64,000 bases of DNA from Silene conica (lineage: Eukaryota > Streptophyta > Magnoliopsida > Caryophyllales > Caryophyllaceae), in NCBI GenBank assembly GCA_029255685.2, contig CM055317.2, positions 19,414,501-19,478,500 of the forward strand, in the 5' to 3' direction. This document shows, piece after piece, positions 38,901 through 49,525 of this stretch (its first letter is position 1; each line of letters begins with the position of its first letter). Both the position numbers and the translations under genes were made by a program. Below the pieces are notes generated by a model. The model had not been told where the DNA came from. It searched no databases and saw nothing but the letters and a program-made list of their open reading frames with translations.

Positions 38901-41900
38901 TGCAGAACTTAGCTAAGCTCTCTTGAAACTCAAATGTGTGTGTGGTCAGTATGTAATTTTCTATGGCCTGTGTAAGTAGTTGGACTAGAATCCTTGAAGC
39001 CATTGATTCTGACTGTTGAGAAATTGATTACTCATATGACTTGATGAACTTCTGTGTCGACCTCGCCAAAGCATCAGGTTTTGCACATTTACCTTTTACA
39101 TTTGAGTGATCTTATTTCTATTATATTCTACTTCCAGGAACTTTCACTTGCAGGCATGGGATTGATTGCTGTTCCTCCCGAGGTTTGTGAATCAAATGAG
39201 ATAACAAAAGTAGATCTCTCGAAGAATTCCATTGAGGAGCTTCCTGTTACCTTATCTGCTTGCTCTTCCCTTGAGGTATAGTTGATTGTGGAATCTTGTA
39301 ATTCTCTCCGTATTTTGCAAATGCAATATAAGATTGATGTGCTGACTTGCAGTGTTATCTTTATTGTAATGATAAGTGTGTTCTCCGAAATTCATTTGTC
39401 CACTTCCCAGATTTCCCATTGGAAACTTTTGTGTAATCATGACTAATTATACTTTTGGAAAGGAAAGCTCTTGAATAACAGGGAAACTGTAGCACGAGTT
39501 TTCGGATAGGCAATTGAAGGATTTGGTAATCAATGCAATCTAAAGAAGTGGTACAGGCAACTGGAAATTTGTTTGAAATGACTGTATTCTTCCATTTATT
39601 GTGTCCAGCTTTTCTGTCTCAGAGAGTGTAGAATATCATCTTGTGTATGCATATGGAGGTAGACAATAGATGATGAATACATCGCTACCGTTGTCCTCGA
39701 TGGATTTAGCCTTAGGTTTTGAGAGTGCTATTTACTTATCCTTAATCTGTAGGTGTTGATTTTATCGAGAAACAAGATCAAGGACTGGCCTGGAGATGCT
39801 TTGAAGTCTCTTCCTAATCTAACTTGTTTACGGCTGGACAATAATCCTCTTAACAAGGTAGAATTACCGTAACAAGTTTTGCTATTTGATGCAAGTCTGT
39901 TTCCTGATTGTGCTTCCTAATATAGTTTTGTATTCGGCTGCAATTAGGTTCCATTGAATGGGTTTGACGCAGTTTCTAGACTCCAAATTCTGGACCTTAG
40001 TGGGTGTGTTTCCTCATTACTTGACAATCCTGCCTTCGCTAGCTTAGAACATCTGGTGGAGCTTTATTTGAGGTGATGTAGAAGTTAATGCTTAGTATTT
40101 TATTATGAGTTTCCATCTGCTTACCTCATTTGCCAGCCCTCAGTAAAGGTGATTTCTGACGCGTGTTCTTTGTTCTATGCACGATGTAATGCCTAAACAG
40201 ACGAGTCAAGTTGCAAGAAGTTCCTTCGGATATTTTGATGTTACGGAAGTTGCAAATCCTTGATCTAAGTCAAAATTCTCTCCATTCTATTCCACAGGTA
40301 AATGTTATTAGGCCATTTAGTAGATTGTCAACATTTGTGAGTTCTTAGGGTTTTCTTGTTCCTTTTGAGGTCATGTTGGCATTCTGGCTGTTATTAATGT
40401 AGTGTCAAATCTCATGTGTACTCAGTTTCGTAGGACTGATCAAAATGTGAAACTGCTTGTACCCATAGGTTTTTTTTAGTGCAGATTACTTTAACGTAGC
40501 AATGGTAGAGTTTCCTAGCTAAACCTTTTGCTTGGATGGAGGGGTTTGGAGGGAAAAGGAGGGGGGTGAAAGCGAGGAAAACTCTTGAATTCTGCAGCTT
40601 GCTCTGAAAAAGCTTGAACACTTCATGACTGATTGACTAAATTGGTAAGACTTAACCAACTCGATGTGCGTTAAGAAAAAATGAGTTTCCTAAACTCATG
40701 TATTGCCGAAAGACAAAGTTCTCCTTTGATTGATTCTCATTAGGACCACAAGTAACACGCTATCCACTTGTTTGAGCTAATTGCTACCTTCCAAGGTTTC
40801 TGATCTTCCAAGAATGTTTCTGTTGTCTTCCATTATATTTTTCTCTGGGGGTTGGTATCATAAGGCCTGGATAAGTAATTTAAGTTTCATGGTTCTCTAT
40901 GCTTAAACAACTTAGATTATGTCAGTTCAGGTTATCGTTTATGTAGTGAAAGGCACTGTTGATGGTTCAACGATTGATTCGAAAATCCTCAACCAAATTA
41001 TTGTTGTTAGAATAGAGCTTTTTTTTTTAAACTAGGTTGCCAGTTTTTATTTTTTTTATTTTTATGAAACTAGTAAAGTTGTACAATTTCAAATTGGGCC
41101 GTGGAATCGAATAAAATAACTTACCATGCAACAACACTGGTTGAAGGATTTTTTTTACTCTGATGCTGTACATTTATGAAATTTGGATATCCTTTAACGA
41201 AGAAAAACTGTTTATGATTGTCTTGAATTTTTGCGATTCGATGATGGGAATTAAGCTTAATAATCATTCAATTGTTTATTAATGTAGATTCAACCCAAAT
41301 ACTACCTTGGAAAACCTGTAGTGTTACAATGTACCTGCATTCCTATATATCATGTTTTGGCACGAGGATTTTATTTAACCTATGATACTCGTCACTCTCT
41401 CATTAGGGTTTCCAAAATCTTACGTCATTGACTGAGCTGGACCTTTCAGATAACAGCATTGGGACACTACCACCAGAACTTGTAAGTCACCTCTATTGGT
41501 TATTTCTCTGCCAAAAAATTCGCATATAATCACGTCATTGATGAGCATAATATCAGTTTGCATCTTGGCTCAACAATTGATACTTTGTTGTTTCTGAGTC
41601 AATTTTGCTTAGCACACTGACATGGATTTGGCGATGGGTTCTGACATGAACTTTTGGCAATTGATATCATATAAAGGATAATGCTAAGGGTACAAATACC
41701 CTCTTATGGTGGAATGCAGATATGAGAGAATTGACCTTGTTTAAGGAAATATTGCTTACAAAATGAGTATTTTTTATTTTTTTGTGTGTGCAACAGAGTG
41801 AGATAAGTTTTAGGAAACTGATGGGAGTATCTTTTAGGAGTTAGCTTATGCAGTCTACTTGCAATCTTACCTATATTATCCTCATACAGAGTACCTTTCT

Positions 41901-43493
41901 TGTGAAAAGAAAACATTTTCCTCTAAAGGTTCAGTACTAATCATTTTAATCAGAAAAAGTCATGTTTTAAGTAACGTGCTCAAAAGGACCACGGCCGTAT
42001 GGATTTGTATCTTTCTACTTATCCTGCTGAAAATTTATGTAGTGGCATTGAAAACCACAACTGTATTGGGTAGCGACTTGCAAGCAATTTGAAGACAGCA
42101 ACATTCATCATAAAATTCTTTCCACATATATCTGGTTATTTTTACAACTGATTAAGACAGTTGACTTAGTAAATATTATTTTGTCCTGAGCAGGGGTTGT
42201 TGGAGCCCAGCCTACAGGCCCTCAGATTGGATGGAAATCCATTGAGAAGGTATGCGCAGCACAATCTCTGTATCTACTACATTCGCCTTTGATGTTTATG
42301 GTCATGCTGGCATTTTGTTTATGCTTACTTGGAACAGCTAATTAATGACAATAGCTACTTCCTCAGTAAAATCAACTTATATGAAGCTTATGACACGTTT
42401 ATTAGTGGCACACATGTAGATTGTCTCACCTATTCTACACTCCCTAAGTTTTATTTGTGTTAAGAAACTACCAAAAAGAAATGTAAATTCCTCAGTTCCC
42501 TTGAGCTTTTCTAAATTCCACGTGTATAAAACAGCCGTATCTGTTTTACTTGATGTGTGCATGATTTTGCAAATCGTCTATTATTAAACCTCCAGCTGCA
42601 TCCTCCTCAAACTAAACCTTCCTGCCGTTCTCTCATATTAGCCTTCATCTTCCACCCTCTGTCACGAATATATCCCCCAATCCCATTGTAGAAGAGGGTC
42701 GGGCTTGATGGAATTGTTAATGGAAATTTGTTGTGTGGTTACAGTCTTATAGAGGACAATACTCCATCCAACTTATATTATCTCCTTCTGACTTGAGGCT
42801 AGATTTTAGAAATAATGAGAAAATATCATTATTACCCCTCGACCTAGAGTACCATATTATCCTCATCATTCCCTCCCCACTATGTATGTTATTTAACTAT
42901 TTAAGTAGCGATGTACTGGAAGTTCTTTCTATTTAATCACATATAGAAGGGGACTTTACTTTGGGATGCTCCAAAAAGGAAATAGACATGATTTTGGCGT
43001 CATCTACCTTCTGAAGAAACATCTTGTACATCTTTGATAAAAAGTAAAAATTAGAGGAGCAATATTGAGCCTGCTTCTGTTGATTGGCCTTTTCTTCCAT
43101 TGAATCTGGCACGGGGTATTTCTGTTTAGGCAACTGACTATGGAGTGGTCGTAAAGCTCATTATGCTATTTGCAGAAGTTAGACGATACTTCTTGTGATG
43201 TCACGATCAATTTTAGATTGGAAGGGGGAATAACTGCGCTCCTTTCCCTCCCCTTTCCTTGCCGCCTCCTACCCGATCCAAACAACACCCAACTGTCTAC
43301 TCTTTTCGAAGTGTTCCACTTCCTCCTCCTTAGCTCCCTCCAAGACAAGATCTGGGTTTTAGCTGTGATTGTAGACCATGATTAAATTTGTACTAAATGA
43401 AGTGAATTTTTCTGATCCTATTTCAGCATTAGGAGGACTATATTGGATCGAGGAACCAAAGCTGTTTTACAGTATCTGAAGGACAAAATTTGA
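23917..43493 (+). CDS. LRRC40-like leucine-rich repeat protein
   Basis: Twenty-one exons with consistent phases give 581 aa: 23917-23981, 28262-28325, 28435-28571, 28686-28772, 31014-31089, 32108-32182, 32271-32340, 32445-32522, 32705-32765, 32889-32967, 34458-34548, 36084-36144, 36238-36305, 36393-36463, 39138-39275, 39753-39857, 39948-40072, 40201-40297, 41407-41481, 42194-42249, 43427-43493. The start [20 protein letters not shown] and the overall layout match Arabidopsis At3g15410 (about 584 aa, from memory). About 20 repeats of the LxxLxLSxNxLxxLP type run through it, split by a linker near residues 330-360. There is no signal peptide, membrane span or kinase, so it is an intracellular LRR scaffold whose partners are unknown. 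Introns are much larger than the coding part and carry an RTE LINE and several MITEs. Confidence 0.94.
24250..25460. repeat. Diverged direct duplication in LRR intron 1
   Basis: Three landmarks occur twice in the same order: TAAGTGGGAAATG (24271 and 24684), GTGAGTGTCCCACATTGATC (about 24389 and 24803), and CATTGTTGTTTGTTAG (about 24502 and 24992). A fourth pair (AATAGTCTA, then TTTATTACCA, then GATCC) is at 24592 and 25401. The second copy is longer, with extra sequence between the last two landmarks. TGTCCCACATTG is a common motif in small plant LTR elements, so a decayed TRIM-like element is possible. Confidence 0.6.
25885..28001 (-). mobile_element. RTE-clade LINE, 5'-truncated, in LRR intron 1
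   Basis: Read on the minus strand, the copy starts within the region before the reverse transcriptase and runs to a (TTG)n tail at 25885-25897, the simple-repeat tail typical of RTE elements. An 11-bp direct repeat, CAGTAAAGATA, flanks it at 25874-25884 and 28002-28012. This is strong evidence for one target-primed insertion and for 5' truncation on arrival. It lies antisense to the host gene. The coding part is broken (see 26467-27996). Confidence 0.9.
26250..27996 (-). pseudogene. RTE reverse transcriptase, inactivated
   Basis: The frame is typical [75 protein letters not shown] (motif A), [14 protein letters not shown] (motif B) and [12 protein letters not shown] (catalytic box, near 26995). 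One TAG (27538-27540) replaces an expected Trp codon just before the YKNKGD segment. A second disruption near 26467 shifts the C-terminal WFGHVRRRP region out of frame. The endonuclease domain is missing because of the 5' truncation. Confidence 0.88.
28868..29650. mobile_element. Long-TIR element, family B copy 3, in LRR intron 4
   Basis: Left end ACTCTTTCATGGACATG and right end near-complement GTTTGTCCATAAAAGAG then CAACTACG match the ends of family B in shortened form. The right interior (GAAAAGTAATG) matches copy 2 near 22807. The interior is non-coding and partly CACC-rich. Ends are less clean than in copy 2. Confidence 0.5.
29924..30776. mobile_element. Stowaway-like MITE split by a nested insertion
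   Basis: ACATCCCTCCATCCA at the left pairs with TGGATGGAGGGATTA at the right, typical Stowaway ends. The left half runs to 30000 and the right half resumes at 30757, with the element 30001-30756 between. The nine bases TATAATTGG are present on both sides of the insert, so the original MITE was only about 90-100 bp. Confidence 0.65.
30001..30756. mobile_element. Long-TIR MITE, copy 2 (MULE-like, 9-bp TSD)
   Basis: A 756-bp element whose ends, GGTGTTGATTTTCACAATAC and the complement of CGTAATTTATTTTCGCAGTA, match those of the smaller copy at 6653-6850. It is flanked by the 9-bp duplication TATAATTGG (29992-30000, 30757-30765). Nine bases is the usual Mutator-type duplication. No transposase is encoded. 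It lies in LRR intron 4. Confidence 0.8.
33269..33900. mobile_element. Tourist-like element in LRR intron 10
   Basis: A 632-bp segment flanked by TAA on both sides (33266-33268, 33901-33903). The ends are imperfect inverted repeats: GGGGACATTTGGTTCA at left, complement of GTGTTTGTTTGACCA at right. The interior has purine-rich AAGGGAATGG repeats and CACC/GGTGG blocks. The TWA duplication and the TTTGGTT core place it with PIF/Harbinger MITEs. Confidence 0.65.
35408..35783. repeat. 197-bp tandem duplication in LRR intron 11
   Basis: The block starting TCTTTTAATATACATTATC at 35408 repeats at 35605, 197 bp later. The second copy runs to about 35783. By eye the copies differ only by one extra T in a T-run (TTCTTTGGG versus TTCTTTTGGG), so the duplication is recent. 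It is intronic and has no coding effect. Confidence 0.9.
36580..36809. mobile_element. Palindromic MITE-like repeat in LRR intron 14
   Basis: Inverted repeats of about 34 bp, AAATATCACCGGTACCCC then TAAACTTAG at left and the complement of AAATATCAGTGATACCCC then TAAACTTAA at right, enclose about 160 bp of AT-rich DNA. Related GGTACAC and GATACCC words occur at 35810-35915. No target duplication was identified. Confidence 0.5.
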
Positions 43494-45716
43494 GATGTTT
43501 ATTGATGGATGCTATCTGGATTTGATGCGAGTGCTATTTCCTTGTGACCTTTTAGCTTTCATGCGGTTCTTTGGCTTCATTGTGATCTCTAGCCAATACC
43601 ACTGTTCAGTTTTCGAGTTCCAATTTATGTCCCCTGTGTTTTTTTTTGAATTATTGGAGTGATGAACAACTTTCTTCGTGTAAAATGGATCTAAATGTAA
43701 TTAAGTAGTAACCCACATCAATTTACCTCCCACACAATTAGTTTTTGACAATTAACTCTAGTATAATTTTTGGGACGTGCTAAATTTCGCTCATTTTTCT
43801 TCCTTGTTTCGAAATTAACCCTCATTTCTCACACCCACCAAGTGAGAATATCAGAAACCACACAATAAGAAAAAGGGTAAATCCCTTTGTCATCCTTCTC
43901 CTATCACCCAACCAGCCTCCCCCACTCCCTCTCTGCACCGTCGCCCCTTCTTGGGCCAAGAACCACGAACACCCTTCTGCACCGTGGCCTCTCCCAATAA
44001 CGCTGTCGGAACGACGGATTAAACATCAATTTCAGCGACGGTGAGATGGTATAGATGTGGTTGGAGGCGAGGTTGGATAGGTGGTTGATGGCAAGGCTGG
44101 AAGGGTGGTTGACGGTGGTCCGATCTGGGTTGTCGGGGGTTGAGGAGTAGTTGGGGACGGTGAGAGGGAAGGGTTGGTGGTGGCAGAGATGTCAGGCTGT
44201 GGCCTCCAGGATTGGGTGATTTTTTTTCCCTTTTTAATTGTGTAGTAATCTTTTTATTATTTAAAGGTTGAGGCCTGAGGGTAGAGGCCAAGTGCATAGG
44301 ATTAAGTAAAATTTTGTGAGAGTTTAGCAAATAAGTAATTTTATGGTCTTAATATTTATCTTCATTTAATTTCTCATAAAATTGTTAATCATGTTAATCA
44401 GATGGTTTTTTTTATGTTCATATTACTCTGCATTTTTTAGCAATATTTCGCGTAATACTTTAATTGATGATGATAGAGCGTCAGGGAATGATGCCTGAGG
44501 AAATGATGCTCTAAAGTAGACCTCTTCATTTCCAGTTTTATAACCTTTGAAATTTGGGTGGTGTGAACCAAAATGTCAGCGAGAGGCAGCAATTGCAACA
44601 CTGGGCAGTTGCTTCATAAATACACAAATACAATACATTTTAGGAAAATGAGATTGGACTCTCAAAACAAGCAATTATGTAAATTAGGTCATGATTCCTT
44701 ATTTGCCTGCCATTCGTCCTTACGTTTCAAACTAATTCTGCTTCAAACTATACAATTTTTAATGTTATTCGTCACTACTGTAATCATTGCAGAAAAAATT
44801 CCGACATTATAGTCCGTTCTTGGGGGCTCCAAAATTATTCCTCAACCACATTATACTCCTTAGATGTCAAACTTATAATCCTGTTTATGTTGACTGTCAC
44901 AAACTTCCGACTTCTTACAAATTTTTTCCACTTGTTTTCCTATTTTCCCATCTCACTCACCTCTTTGTCTCACGTCACAGGCTTGTGATTCTTTGATTAA
45001 ACATCCTAACACAAGTAATAAATTTACCAAGTGCTACATGTGCATAAAATTGCATGATATGCATGTAACCATAGTCCTTAGGTAGTGTTAAATGAATGTC
45101 AAGGCATTACGTAGAAAACGAACAGACTTTTTAGTTTAAATAATGTGAAATGATTTATGATGGTAATTATAACGTCAATTTCGCTTGGTTGTATAAAGGA
45201 TGTAAGTCTTTTGGAAAATATAATCAAACAAGGTGACTGTAAATAAAAATATAGACGAGGTTTGAGTGTGAGGTGGAGTAGAACAGGTGTGTTTATATAA
45301 TAATTTATGAGGTTACTCTAATGGTCATCCTAGTTTCATTGACTTATATTATCGGAGATTTAGAGTTTGTTATCATATATTATTGTGAGTTAATTTGAAT
45401 TTATTCAAGACAGTTACGTGGTATAGGTACTATTTTTATAGTGAATTTTAATCGATTTGATTATTGGGTTTTACTTTCGATTTGAAAGATTTTTGCTCTG
45501 AGTTGGATCATAAAATATCATCTCATTTATTATTAACTACATTTATTTACTTTTACTGTTTACTTGTCAATTTTTTTATTTCGGTTCGGTGGGGAAGATT
45601 AACTTAATTCCCCATGAGTGATAGAATATACGGCCGTAGAATTCCTTTAATGATAGAAAGAGATGTTAATTGTTAACCCACCTTGTGCCTTACAAATAGG
45701 ACAATAGGTTAAACAT
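43494..45716. other. 3' flank of the LRR gene and intergenic DNA
   Basis: The first 150-200 bp are probably the LRR 3' UTR. From about 43775 to 44325 a possible MITE is suggested by weak inverted ends (GTGCTAAATTTCGCTC at left, a GCTAAACTCTCACAAAATTT-like complement at right) around a GGTGG-rich core; this is tentative. The remainder is AT-rich without coding signal. The right end is the GTTAAACAT target copy of the MULE. Confidence 0.4.
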
Positions 45717-45986
45717 CAGTCCGAGGATGGTACATCGGATGTATTACATCCGAGGGTATAAGAGTCTTTTTACCTATTTATTTTACTAAAAAAAAGAAAA
45801 AAAAAAGAAAAAAAAACTAATCAAACGTGGGAAAGCAGGAGAACATGGAAAATTGGAAAATAATGTCAAACATGATTGAAGTTAGTTATCACCAACAAAA
45901 CAAAAAATCATTTCCATTATTCTAATCTTTGTTTTCTTTAATCCAACACAATAAAATCAAGATTTAATTTACTATAATATTTATCA

Positions 45987-47320
45987 ATGGCAGAAGATTT
46001 AACAAGTTTTGTGCAATTATTATCAAGTAACAATATGCAAATGACGGAATCATCAACGGTTGATTGACAAATGATTGATGCGTCTACTATTGTTGACGAA
46101 TTTCGTGTAGAAGAAGCTGTAAATCAGAGTTCTCACCCAATAGGTAAATCTAATATTCAAAATTATTTACGTATACTGATTTTTATTATTTGAAAATTAG
46201 AGATAATTCAATGATAGTGCTCAGAAAGTTTGTTAAATGCTCCGAAACTTTGGGGAAAGTGCTCAAAACGAGAGTTTTGTTAAATGTTTGGTAAGCTAAT
46301 AAAATATAGTACAATACTCAAAACCCATATTAGCTAATAAAATTCAATAATGATGCTCGAAATTAAAGTAAGCTGCTCTAAAAACATGTTATGCTCAAAA
46401 AGTATTATACGATGCTCGAAAACCATGTTAGCTAATGAACTTAAATAATGATGCTCAAAAATATAGTACGCTGCTCGAAAACCGTGTTATGCTAAAAAAA
46501 TATAGTGCAATGATCGAAAACCATGTTAGCTCATAAACTTCAAGGACGATGCTCAAAAATATAGTGTGCAGCTCCAAAACCGTATTATGCTCAAAAAATA
46601 TAGTACTATGCTCTAAAATCAAATTTGCTAGATGATTTAACGATGATGCTCTGAAACTTTGTAGAGATGCTCTGAAATTTAGTACAATACTCAAAACCCA
46701 TATGCTCAAAAAGTATTATACAATGCTCGAAAACCATGTTAGCTAATAAACTTAAATAATGATGCTCAAAAATACAGTATGCTGCTCAAAAACCGTGTTA
46801 TGCTCAAAAAATATAGTATAATGATCGAAAACCATGTTAGCTCATAAACTTTAACGACAATGCTCAAAAATATAGTGTGCTGCTCCAAAACCGTATTATG
46901 CTCAAAAAATATAATACAATGCTCTAAAATTGAATTTGCTTAGATAATTTAACGATGATGCTCTGAAACTTTGTAGAGATGCTCTGAAATTTTGGCCACT
47001 CATAGTTAATGATGATTTAGGTCAATATTCGTTGTTATTGTTGTACTTAATAGTTATTTTATTTACATATTTTGTCGGCTACTATATTTTCAGATTCTAT
47101 TGGCGAAAATGTATGGGTCGAGGCTAAGGAATCTGATTTGATTGGGCTCACAGTTGATACCGAGGATGATGCTCGCGGAAAACACAAGGCTGTTGCAACT
47201 CGTGCACAGAAAAAATCGACTGTTAATACAGTTGTGGAGGACGACATTTCTAGATATGGAGTCAATAGTGTCCCTTCACACATAGGACTTGAAGAAATAT
47301 TAATGGCTCCAAGTGATTAG
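45987..47320 (+). pseudogene. Unrecognised two-exon gene inside the MULE, with internal stop
   Basis: Exon 1 (45987-46143, starting MAEDLTSFVQLLSS) and exon 2 (47094-47320, starting DSIGENVWVEAKESDLIG) join in phase 1 with a GT donor at 46144 and a TTTTCAG acceptor at 47087-47093. The product would be 127 aa, acidic at the front and basic in the middle (GKHKAVATRAQKKS), ending EEILMAPSD. A TGA at codon 27 (46065-46067) breaks exon 1; exon 2 is open. I do not recognise the family. The intron is almost wholly the ATGCTC repeat array. Short length and location suggest the 5' part or a captured piece of a larger gene. Confidence 0.5.
46200..46995. repeat. ATGCTCAAAA-type degenerate array, block 1
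   Basis: ATGCTC, or a one-base variant, recurs every 15-40 bp, followed by AAAAA, GAAAA or TGAAA and linkers such as TATAGTACAATG, CCATGTTAGCT and CCGTGTTATG. A higher-order period is visible: about 46440-46690 is repeated at about 46740-46990 with few changes. It fills the intron of the fragment gene. There is no open frame. Confidence 0.85.
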
Positions 47321-47394
47321 CATTTTTTGAATTATTTTTTACGACTCGACATTGTGTATTTTTATTCATTCTGATGCACATAAAGTTTAGACAA

Positions 47395-48860
47395 ATGCTC
47401 AACATGTTTACAAACATGACCAATAAAAAACTTGCCTTTATTCTGTTGTTGGTAATGCTTATTAATTTGACAATTGGTCGTACGATAGTTTTACGTGTAA
47501 AAAAATTAGTATGCTCAGAAAGTATAGTACAATGCTAAAAACCACGTTAGCTCAGAAACTTCAATCATAATGCGAAAAAATATAGGAATGCTAAAAAAAT
47601 ATTGAACAATGCTCTAGAACAACATTAACTTAGATACTTGAATGATGATGCTCAAAAGGTTTGTTACATGCTCTGAAAGTTTGGTGTAATGCTCAAAATG
47701 AGAGTTGCCAAATGCTCAGAAACTTCAATATTCCTACTCATCAAATATAGTACATACAAAACTCTATAATGCTCAGAAACTTCAATGCCGATGCTCAAAA
47801 ATATTGAACAATGCTCTAAAACTGTGTTATGCTCAAAAAATATAGATCAATACTCTAAAACTGTGTTATTTTCAACAAATATAGAACAATGCTCTAAAAC
47901 TGCATTAGCTTAGATAATTCAATAAGGATACTCAAAAAGTTTGTTAAATGCTCTGAAAGTTTGGAGTAATGCTCAAAGCAATAGTTCTGTCAGATGCTCA
48001 AAACTTTAACGTTGATGCTCAGAAAATATAGTGATGATAATATTTTATGCTCAGAAAAATAGAACAATGCTAAAAAAATGTGTTATGCTCAAAAAATAGA
48101 ACAATGCTCTAAAACTGTGTTATGCTCAAAAAATATAGAACAATGCTCTAAAACTGAATTAGCTTAGATATTTCAATACGCATGCTCAAAAAGTTTGTTA
48201 AATGCTCAAAAACTGTGTTATGCTAAAAAAAAAAAATAGAACAATGCTCTAAAACTATGTTATGCTCAAAAAAATATAGAACAATGCTCTAGAACTGCAT
48301 TAGCTTAGATATTTCAATACGGATGCTCAAAAGTTTGTTAAATGCTCTGAAAGTTTGGTGTAATGCTTAAGGTAAGAGTTCTGTCAAATGCTCAGAAACG
48401 TTAATGTTGATGCTCAAAAAATATTTTACATAAAACTAAAATTAAATATTATACTAAAACTGGTAGATAATGCTCAAAAAGTTCAATGATGTCTAGGAAT
48501 AAATATTCTCATATTGATGAGAAAGACAATGTTTTATGTGTTGACACAAATCCACAATGTCATTAGTATTTACACAATTCTAGGCTTTACATGATAATAT
48601 TTTCTCTTCAACTAAGTACATTTTTCTGTACTTGTACGAGATAACACTTCTGTTTTCAACCCATTCTTCTCGAAATTCACAATGTCATACGCGTACTTGA
48701 CTCGCAAATTTTGCAAAGCTTTAACCTGAAAGAAGGAAAATTAAACATAGTTAAATACTAAGTACTCAAAAAAATTCTAATAATGCTCAAAAAGTCTAAT
48801 AAATTTGATCAAATTCTCCACTATGCTAAAACTAGTAATGCTCAAAGCTTAAAAGATTTT
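47395..48860. repeat. ATGCTCAAAA-type degenerate array, block 2
   Basis: The same hexamer-based repeat as block 1, resuming downstream of the exon at 47094-47320. Linkers here favour ACAATGCTCTAAAACTG, TGTGTTATGCTC and AAGTTTGTTAAATGC. Density falls after about 48480. It ends next to and between the minus-strand exons (48612-48987). Confidence 0.85.
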
Positions 48861-48987
48861 CTGTATAACAATTTTTTTACGTGGCTAAAAATAAATCTCC
48901 CTGATCGACATTAATTACCTCATAGTAGCTTCGTCTGCCTTCTTTTTTCTTGTATAGTAAAACAAGATCTTTTTCTTTCTTTTCTCC
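48612..48987 (-). pseudogene. Two terminal exons of an unrecognised gene inside the MULE
   Basis: On the minus strand an exon 48987-48919 (GEKKEKDLVLLYKKKEGRRS then YYE, phase 0, acceptor CAG, donor GTAATT) is followed by 48725-48612 (VKALQNLRVKYAYDIVNFEK then NGLKTEVLSRTSTEKCT, stop TAG). Both phases agree and both splice sites are good. The result is 60 codons of lysine-rich, plausibly folded sequence with no stop. Upstream, 49083-49200 also looks coding (NWSSNEYRVW twice, through a 36-bp tandem duplication), but no join was proven. The family is not recognised. Confidence 0.45.
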
Positions 48988-49379
48988 CTGATAGCATATA
49001 ATCAATCAAAAAATTTATTTAGCTTTTTACATTTGCATAATAAAGAAAGTAATACGGTGAAATAAGAAGACACTTCTAACCTTCTACAATATGGAATGCC
49101 ACACTCTGTACTCATTACTGCTCCAATTGAAACGCCACACTCGGTACTCATTACTGCTCCAATTACAAAGATGAGTTTTTCTCATGCTCGGATTTTAGGC
49201 CCTGCTGAGTGATAAAGCAACAATGTAAAATGTCCATACTCTTTTTACCAAGCACTCCCTATATATCTACAAGAGTCATTTGGGTGAGAGGTGGTTTGAC
49301 CCAATTTACCCAGTAGCTTCCATCTCGAAAGCTGACCCAATATCTAATGTGAGTATGTGACAGTCTAATTTCAATCAAA

Positions 49380-49525
49380 AATTCTCATTTGTGACGGTAA
49401 TATCCGTCACAAACTTGTGACGGGTTTTTGTTTTAACTTCGCAAAAATTGATATTTGACCCATCGCAAGTTGTGACAGGTATATCCGTCGTAAGTTGTGA
49501 CGGGTATATCCGTCACACGAGAGAT
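49380..49525. repeat. Palindromic GTGACGG repeat
   Basis: TTGTGACGGTAATATCCGTC with CACAA is a near-perfect palindrome. Variants (GTGACGGGTATATCCGTCAC) recur four times to 49525 and once more near 49900. This is probably a small foldback MITE nested in the MULE. Confidence 0.55.

Noticed and set aside
44019..44330. 103-aa Pro/Arg/His-rich minus-strand open frame
   Set aside because: Its composition reflects a GGTGG-rich repeat core read backwards; no gene structure was seen.
46200..48860. CRISPR-like array
   Set aside because: Repeat cores are degenerate, spacing is irregular, spacers are related to each other, and the context is a plant nuclear transposon.
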